The notes below the pieces were generated by a model. That model did no database searches and was not told the origin of the DNA. It worked only from the letters and a program-made list of their open reading frames with translations. Shown here one piece after another: positions 5,917 through 11,285 of a DNA stretch of 11,285 nucleotides. Every line of letters starts with the position of its first letter. Positions within the stretch are counted from its first letter, which is position 1. Source of the stretch: Candidatus Dormiibacter sp. (GTDB lineage: Bacteria > Chloroflexota > Dormibacteria > UBA8260); assembly GCA_025450495.1 (NCBI GenBank), contig JANWHI010000046.1, positions 1 through 11,285 on the forward strand, written 5' to 3'. Both the position numbers and the translations under genes were made by a program.

Positions 5917-8900
5917 ATGGCGGTGATGGATCGCGACCGGCCCTACGCGCAGGTGGACCCGCGCCCGCACTTTCCCGCCATCGAGGAGGAGGTGCTCGCG
6001 TACTGGGACCGCGATCGCACGTTCATCGCGTCCGTCGAGCAACGCGGTGCCGACCACGAGTACGTCTTCTACGACGGCCCGCCGTTTGCCAACGGGCTGC
6101 CCCACTATGGACACCTGCTCACCGGCTTCGTCAAGGACGTGGTGCCGCGCTACAAGACGATGCGCGGCTACCGGGTGCCCCGCCGTTTCGGCTGGGACTG
6201 TCACGGCCTGCCCGCAGAGATGGAGGCCGAACGGCAGTTGGGCATCCACGGTCATGTCGCCATCCAGAAGTACGGTGTCAAGAAGTTCAACGACTTCTGC
6301 CGCACCTCGGTGCTCGAGTACACCAGCGAATGGCGCAGCTACGTCGCCCGCCAGGCCCGCTGGGTCGACTTCGAGCACGAGTACAGGACCATGGACCTCA
6401 GCTACATGGAGAGCGTCATGTGGGCGTTCCGCCAGCTGTGGGACAGAGGGCTCATCTACGAGGGTTATCGCGTCCTGCCCTACTGCTGGGAGTGCGAGAC
6501 ACCGCTGAGCAATTTCGAGACGCGCCTCGACGATGCCTATCGCGATCGCCAGGATCCCGCGGTGACCGTGCGGTTCACGCTCGACCCGGCGCCCGGCGAT
6601 CCGATGCCGACGGACCTGCTGGTGTGGACGACGACGCCGTGGACCTTGCCCTCCAACCTCGCCATCGCGGTTGATCCGGACGGCGAGTACACGGTGTTCG
6701 AGAAGGGCGGCCGGCGTCAGCTGATCGGCGCACGTGCCGCGGCGAACTACCAGAAGGAGCTCGCGGGTGCGACAGCGGTGGGCTCGGTTCGCGGCGCGGT
6801 GCTGGTCGGCCGCACCTACGCGCCACTCTTCGACTTCTTCGCCGACGAGCCGAACAGCTTTCGGCTGCTCGCCGCCGACTTCATCAGCGATGACGAGGGC
6901 ACCGGCGCGGTGCACATGGCCCCGGGCTTCGGCGAAGACGACCAACGGCTGTGCGAAGCCAATGGGAGTCGCGTCGTCGTCCCCGTCGATCAGACCGGCC
7001 GCTTCACCGCCGAGGTTCGCGACTGGCAGGGGGTGCAGGTCTTCGACGCCAACCCGCTGATCGTTCGCCGGTTGCGCGAGCTTGATGCCCTGGTCCGCCA
7101 CGAGACCTACGTGCACAGCTATCCGCATTGTTGGCGCACTGAGACCCCACTCATCTACCGCGCGGTCACCTCCTGGTTCGTCGAGGTCACCAGGATCAGG
7201 GAGCGTGCAACCCAGCTCAACCTCGAGATCAACTGGGTGCCGCCGCACGTCCGCGATGGCGCGTTCGGCAAATGGATGGCCAACGCCCGCGACTGGTCCA
7301 TCAGCCGCAATCGCTTCTGGGGTTCGCCGATCCCCGTCTGGAAGAGCGACGATCCGGCTTATCCACGCGTCGACGTGTACGGGTCGCTGGATGAGATCGA
7401 GGGCGACTTCGGCGTGCGCCCCGACGACCTGCTCAGGCCCGGTGTCGATGAGCTCACTCGCCCCAACCCCGACGACCCGACCGGTCGCTCGACCATGCGA
7501 CGGGTCGAGGAGGTGCTCGACTGCTGGTTCGAGTCTGGCTCCATGCCATATGCGCAGGCGCACTACCCGTTCGAGAACACCGAGTGGTTCCAGTCACATC
7601 TGCCCGCCGACTTCGTGGTCGAGTACATCGGCCAGACCCGGGCTTGGTTCTACAACCTGCACGTCCTGGCCACCGCGCTGTTCGACAAGCCGGCCTTCTC
7701 CAACTGCGTCGTCCACGGCGTCATCCTCGGCAACGACGGCCAGAAGATGAGCAAACGGCTGCGCAACTACCCCGACCCCGAGGAGATGTTCAACAAGCAC
7801 GGCGCCGATGCGGTCCGATGGTCCTTGCTCAACTCTCCGGTGTTGCGCGGCCAGGACCTCATCGTCAGCGAGACCGCCATCAGCGAGGGCCTGCGCCAGG
7901 TGGTCATCCCACTGTGGAACGCCAACCGGTTCTTCACGGACTACGCCAACATCGACGGCTACCGGGCTGCGGTCCGAACGGACGCCACCGGCGTACTCGA
8001 CCGCTACATCCTCGCCAAGACCGGGGCGCTCACCGGCAGCGTCATCGACCGCATGGATGCGTACGACCTCGACGGCGCCTGCCGGCTCATACGGACGTTC
8101 ATCGACGCCCTCAACAACTGGTACATCCGGCGCAGCCGTGAGCGCGTCTGGACAGGTGAGATGAGCGACGATAAGCGCGACTGCTACGACACGCTGTACA
8201 CGGTGCTGACCACGCTCTGCCAGGTGGCGGCACCGCTCCTGCCGATGATCACCGAGCACGTGTATCGCAACCTCACTGGCGAGCGCAGCGTGCACCTCAG
8301 CGACTACCCGCTGCCTGATCAGCTGCCCGCTGATGACGGGCTCATCGCCGCCATGGACCTGGTCAGGGAGGTGTGCTCCGCCGCGCTGTCTGTGCGCCGC
8401 GCCGCCGAGCGCCGTGTGCGCCTGCCGCTGCCATCGATCACGGTGGCTGTGGCACAGCCGCAGCTCCTGGAACCGTATCGCGAGCTCATCGCCGATGAGG
8501 TGAACGTCAAGCACGTGCAACTCGGCGACGACGTCGACTCCATCGCGCGCCGGGTGCTCGCCGTCAACGCGGCGGTAGTGGGCCCGCGCCTCGGCGCCGC
8601 CGCCCCGGCGGTGTTCGCTGCGGCCCGCCGCGGGGACTGGCAGCGCACCGAGGGTGGCGTGGAGCTGGCGGGGCAACGCCTCGGCCCCGACGAGTTCAGC
8701 CTGGCGATCCGCGCCCAGGACGAGTCCACGACCCGCGTGCTCGAGAGCGGCAGTGGCGCGGTGCGCGTTGACATCGCGGTCACACCGGCGCTGCAGCGAG
8801 AGGGCCTGGCCCGCGACGTGGTGAGGCTCGTGCAATCAGCCAGGCGCGACGCGGGGCTGCATCTCGCCGACCGCATCCGCCTCGTATTGGACCTCCCGGA

Positions 8901-9054
8901 GGCGCATGCGGCAGCCGTGGCGGAGCACCGTGAGCACGTCGCGTCCGAGACCCTCGCCACAGAGCTCTCGATTGGCGTCCTGCCATCCGGGATGAGCATC
9001 CACGAGATTCCCCTGGACGGTGGCGTTGCCCGCGTCGGCCTCACCCGCGTATAG
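5917..9054 (+). CDS. ileS: Isoleucyl-tRNA synthetase, eukaryote-like type 2
   Basis: IleRS charges tRNA-Ile with isoleucine and hydrolyses mischarged valine. The 1,045-residue product has the class I HIGH motif as HYGH at 63-66 (GLPHYGHLLTG) and the KMSKS loop as KMSKR at 610-614. The CP1 editing domain shows WTTTPWTLPSN from 237 and GTGAVHMAPGFGEDD at 328-342, with the expected editing Asp at 342. DWSISRNRFWG and CWFESGSMPYAQ precede the KMSKR loop, and the anticodon-binding helices begin near 694. HYGH, KMSKRLRNYPDP and CWFESGSMPYAQAHYPFEN are hallmarks of the eukaryote-like type 2 class, known for low mupirocin sensitivity. I see no cysteine-rich zinc motif like the one closing type 1 enzymes. 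The coordinates give the outermost ATG; the -10 element abutting it favours ATG 5926. The gene ends 46 bases before tRNA-fMet. Confidence 0.98.
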   Translation: MAVMDRDRPYAQVDPRPHFPAIEEEVLAYWDRDRTFIASVEQRGADHEYVFYDGPPFANGLPHYGHLLTGFVKDVVPRYKTMRGYRVPRRFGWDCHGLPAEMEAERQLGIHGHVAIQKYGVKKFNDFCRTSVLEYTSEWRSYVARQARWVDFEHEYRTMDLSYMESVMWAFRQLWDRGLIYEGYRVLPYCWECETPLSNFETRLDDAYRDRQDPAVTVRFTLDPAPGDPMPTDLLVWTTTPWTLPSNLAIAVDPDGEYTVFEKGGRRQLIGARAAANYQKELAGATAVGSVRGAVLVGRTYAPLFDFFADEPNSFRLLAADFISDDEGTGAVHMAPGFGEDDQRLCEANGSRVVVPVDQTGRFTAEVRDWQGVQVFDANPLIVRRLRELDALVRHETYVHSYPHCWRTETPLIYRAVTSWFVEVTRIRERATQLNLEINWVPPHVRDGAFGKWMANARDWSISRNRFWGSPIPVWKSDDPAYPRVDVYGSLDEIEGDFGVRPDDLLRPGVDELTRPNPDDPTGRSTMRRVEEVLDCWFESGSMPYAQAHYPFENTEWFQSHLPADFVVEYIGQTRAWFYNLHVLATALFDKPAFSNCVVHGVILGNDGQKMSKRLRNYPDPEEMFNKHGADAVRWSLLNSPVLRGQDLIVSETAISEGLRQVVIPLWNANRFFTDYANIDGYRAAVRTDATGVLDRYILAKTGALTGSVIDRMDAYDLDGACRLIRTFIDALNNWYIRRSRERVWTGEMSDDKRDCYDTLYTVLTTLCQVAAPLLPMITEHVYRNLTGERSVHLSDYPLPDQLPADDGLIAAMDLVREVCSAALSVRRAAERRVRLPLPSITVAVAQPQLLEPYRELIADEVNVKHVQLGDDVDSIARRVLAVNAAVVGPRLGAAAPAVFAAARRGDWQRTEGGVELAGQRLGPDEFSLAIRAQDESTTRVLESGSGAVRVDIAVTPALQREGLARDVVRLVQSARRDAGLHLADRIRLVLDLPEAHAAAVAEHREHVASETLATELSIGVLPSGMSIHEIPLDGGVARVGLTRV

Positions 9055-9066
9055 CGCTCACCAGCT

Positions 9067-9102
9067 CCGGGCCTGCGCGGACGATGCGCTAAACTGGCCC
9101 GG
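9067..9102. repeat. Inverted repeat spanning the tRNA-fMet promoter
   Basis: Arms CCGGGCC (9067-9073) and GGCCCGG (9096-9102) are perfect 7-bp complements separated by 22 bp. The left arm covers the -35 position and the right arm includes the expected transcription start and the first two tRNA bases. It could be an operator or a fold in ileS read-through RNA, but GC-only arms of this size also arise by chance. Confidence 0.25.
9090..9095 (+). promoter_or_regulatory. Candidate -10 element of tRNA-fMet
   Basis: TAAACT is a good -10 and stands out from the GC-rich surroundings. It ends only 5 nt before the mature tRNA 5' end, so the transcript may start at or almost at G1. No -35 consensus is seen at 16-18 bp upstream. 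Confidence 0.5.
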
Positions 9103-9172
9103 CGGCGTGGAGCAGTGGCAGCTCGTCGGGCTCATAACCCGAAGGTCGCCGGTTCGAGTCCGGCCGCCGCAA
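9101..9172 (+). tRNA. tRNA-fMet(CAT), initiator
   Basis: The full cloverleaf is present: acceptor GGCGGCG/CGCCGCA, D-arm GAGC/GCTC, anticodon stem TCGGG/CCCGA with loop CTCATAA (anticodon 9133-9135), and T-arm GCCGG-TTCGAGT-CCGGC. Discriminator A is at 9172 and no CCA is encoded. Two initiator hallmarks are visible: three consecutive G-C pairs in the anticodon stem and an unpaired 1:72 position. The 1:72 mismatch is G·A here, whereas E. coli has C·A. It ends an IleRS-adjacent block and has its own -10 element 5 nt upstream. Confidence 0.95.
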
Positions 9173-9229
9173 TCTCCCCGATGCGGTGGGAGATCCCTTC
9201 CATCTCACAGAGAGGGCGATGCGCCCCTC
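9172..9229 (+). other. Hairpin-rich 3' trailer of tRNA-fMet
   Basis: ATCTCCC (9172-9178) pairs perfectly with GGGAGAT (9188-9194) directly at the tRNA 3' end. The GAGAT part (9190-9194) can instead pair with ATCTC at 9202-9206, so the two stems exclude each other. A third stem pairs GAGGGCG (9212-9218) with CGCCCCTC (9222-9229) around an ATG loop, with one bulged C. None is followed by a T-run. Past this, up to the terminator at 9298, I see only a short direct repeat (TCGCGGCG at 9268-9275 and 9281-9288) and no coding frame worth calling. Confidence 0.35.
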
Positions 9230-9297
9230 CCGCAGCACCGGCTGAACCGATGCTGCGCACTCGCCACTCGCGGCGATGAATCGCGGCGTACAACCTT

Positions 9298-9339
9298 GTC
9301 GGCGCCGGCGACTTCACGTCGCCGGAGCCGACGCCTTTT
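9298..9339 (+). terminator. Intrinsic terminator of the tRNA-fMet transcript
   Basis: Arms at 9298-9312 and 9318-9332 pair over 14 of 15 positions (GTCGGC, then a G·A mismatch, then CCGGCGAC against GTCGCCGG) around the 5-nt loop TTCAC. GCC and a TTTT run (9336-9339) follow. It lies 125 bases after tRNA-fMet and upstream of the promoter of the next tRNA, so it separates the two units. The minus strand lacks a T-run. Confidence 0.85.
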
Positions 9340-9374
9340 GCATGGGTGTGCGAGGGCGAACCTGTTTCCCTCGA

Positions 9375-9380
9375 TAGAAT
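9375..9380 (+). promoter_or_regulatory. Candidate -10 element of the second tRNA
   Basis: TAGAAT is a strong TANNNT match ending 13 nt before the mature tRNA 5' end, giving a predicted leader of about 7 nt. No -35 consensus is obvious at the usual spacing. Confidence 0.5.
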
Positions 9381-9393
9381 GCGAGCTCTCAAC

Positions 9394-9469
9394 GGCGGCA
9401 TAGCTCAGCTGGTAGAGCGCCCGGCTCATACCCGGTATGTCCCTGGTTCGAATCCAGGTGCCGCCACCA
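9394..9469 (+). tRNA. tRNA(CAT), probably elongator tRNA-Met
   Basis: The cloverleaf is complete: acceptor GGCGGCA/TGCCGCC, D-arm GCTC/GAGC, anticodon stem CCCGG/CCGGT with loop CTCATAC (anticodon 9427-9429), variable loop ATGTC, and T-arm CCTGG-TTCGAAT-CCAGG. Discriminator A is at 9466 and, unlike the initiator tRNA, CCA is encoded (9467-9469). The paired 1:72 excludes an initiator. A CAT anticodon could be elongator Met or tRNA-Ile2, whose C34 TilS converts to lysidine. The GGCGG acceptor start and a variable loop ending in TGTC look more like elongator Met to me. Acceptor pairs 4:69 and 5:68 are G-C, not the C-G pairs E. coli TilS reads. C27·U43 is mismatched. Its place 22 bases before tilS keeps Ile2 open. 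Confidence 0.9.
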
Positions 9470-9491
9470 ACGCCGCTCAGACTGGTGTGTG

Positions 9492-10226
9492 ATGAGCCCG
9501 CACGGATCGTCGCTCGAGCCGCGGCAGCGCGGCGCAGCGGTCGGACACCTTCGCCGGGGCGTCGCCGCCGCGCTCGACCGCCGCGGGGTTCTCCGTTCGG
9601 GCGAGACGGTGGTGGTCGCCTGCAGTGGCGGACCCGACTCGATGGCCATGCTCGATGCGCTGGCGAGGCTGGCGCCCCCGCGCGGGCTGGTCCTTCACGT
9701 GGCTCATGTCGACCATGGTCTGCGCGACGGATCGGCTGCCGAGGCCACCCCGGTCCACGCTGCCGCTGAAGCGCGCGCCCTGCCATTCACCGCGCTGACC
9801 GTGTCAGTGGCGACGGACGGCTCGTCCCTTCAGGACCGGGCTCGCGATGCGCGCCATGCCGCCCTCGAGGCGCTCGCGCAGACGCTCGGCGCCACCGCGA
9901 TCGCCCTGGCACACACCGCCGACGACCAGGCCGAGACAGTGCTGATGCGTGCCCTTGCAGGCGCCACACCACGGGCGCTGGCGGCGATGGGGGAGCGGCA
10001 GGGGCGGCTGGCGAGGCCGCTGCTACGCGTCTGGCGGGCGGACGTGGTGGCCTACTGCCACGTGCTGCAACTCGACGTCGTCGACGACCCGAGCAACAGC
10101 GACCCGCGCTTCCTGCGCACCCGGGTCCGACAAGAGCTCATTCCAGCGATGGAGCTCGTGTTTCCCGCCGCGAGACGGCGGCTCTGCGTGCTCGCCGACC
10201 ACCAGCGTCGTCTGCTCGACGGCTGA
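9492..10226 (+). CDS. tilS: TilS, tRNA(Ile)-lysidine synthetase, short form
   Basis: TilS uses ATP and lysine to convert C34 of tRNA-Ile2(CAU) to lysidine, switching its codon from AUG to AUA and its charging from Met to Ile. The 244-residue protein has the N-type ATP pyrophosphatase loop SGGPDS at 45-50, the HVDHGLR motif at 72-78, HTADDQAET at 141-149, RPLLRV and the DDPSNSDPRFLRTRVR motif at 198-213. It stops about 30 residues after that motif, so it comprises little more than the catalytic domain; E. coli TilS has 432 residues and Aquifex about 311. No frameshifted continuation is evident in the 105 bases before ftsH. ATG 9492 was chosen over the adjoining GTG 9489. There is no Shine-Dalgarno sequence; a weak -10-like CAGACT (9478-9483) lies 8 nt upstream, or the gene is read through from the tRNA. 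The hpt gene often found between tilS and ftsH is absent. Confidence 0.95.
   Translation: MSPHGSSLEPRQRGAAVGHLRRGVAAALDRRGVLRSGETVVVACSGGPDSMAMLDALARLAPPRGLVLHVAHVDHGLRDGSAAEATPVHAAAEARALPFTALTVSVATDGSSLQDRARDARHAALEALAQTLGATAIALAHTADDQAETVLMRALAGATPRALAAMGERQGRLARPLLRVWRADVVAYCHVLQLDVVDDPSNSDPRFLRTRVRQELIPAMELVFPAARRRLCVLADHQRRLLDG

Positions 10227-11285
<1,059 letters not shown>

Noticed and set aside
5683..7563. 626-codon open frame on the minus strand opposite the septum protein and ileS
   Set aside because: The plus strand encodes IleRS with all its motifs here. Long antisense frames are expected at this GC, and the translation shows no family motif.
9020..9403. 127-codon plus-strand frame across the tRNA-fMet region
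   Set aside because: It runs through a complete tRNA and the intrinsic terminator and has no domain.

Overview
This window is a stretch of housekeeping chromosome from a high-GC bacterium. I recognise seven protein genes and two tRNA genes, and no mobile element, CRISPR array or phage remnant. The GC-rich codons, the mfd–mazG–septum-protein neighbourhood (reminiscent of the actinobacterial mfd–mazG–eno–divIC order), the Pro/Ser/Thr-rich exported tail and the lack of Shine-Dalgarno sequences suggest a Terrabacteria lineage such as Actinobacteria, Chloroflexota or Dormibacterota. That placement is inference; the sequence alone does not fix the phylum.

Layout: (1) 1-2551 (+), the C-terminal three quarters of mfd, the transcription-repair coupling factor, cut by the left edge. 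(2) 2574-4283 (-), an orphan soluble histidine kinase with two GAF domains, convergent with mfd and divergent from mazG; it is the only gene on the minus strand. (3) 4414-5310 (+), mazG, an NTP pyrophosphohydrolase whose second domain looks catalytically degenerate. (4) 5337-5864 (+), a DivIC/FtsB-family divisome protein with a Pro/Ser/Thr-rich outer tail. (5) 5917-9054 (+), ileS of the eukaryote-like type 2 class. (6) 9101-9172 (+), initiator tRNA-fMet, then a hairpin-rich trailer and a strong intrinsic terminator. (7) 9394-9469 (+), a second CAT-anticodon tRNA, probably elongator Met. (8) 9492-10226 (+), an unusually short tilS, the tRNA-Ile2 lysidine synthetase. (9) 10332-11285 (+), the N-terminal half of ftsH, cut by the right edge.

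The genes fall into themes. mfd and mazG concern DNA repair and nucleotide-pool cleaning. The DivIC/FtsB protein acts in septum formation and FtsH in membrane-protein quality control. The ileS–tRNA(CAT)–tRNA(CAT)–tilS block concerns translation, especially the problem of telling AUA from AUG with CAU-anticodon tRNAs. No intergenic gap exceeds 300 bases; the longest are 9173-9393 (described below) and 4284-4413.

None of the six visible protein start sites has a recognisable Shine-Dalgarno sequence. Three of them (mazG, ileS, ftsH) carry a TANNNT -10 element 7-9 nt before an ATG, the arrangement expected for leaderless mRNAs. I found no convincing undescribed multi-gene system. The best leads are the leaderless architecture, the minimal TilS beside two CAT tRNAs, the G1·A72 initiator tRNA with a possibly switching trailer, the inverted MazG domain roles and the palindrome upstream of ftsH.
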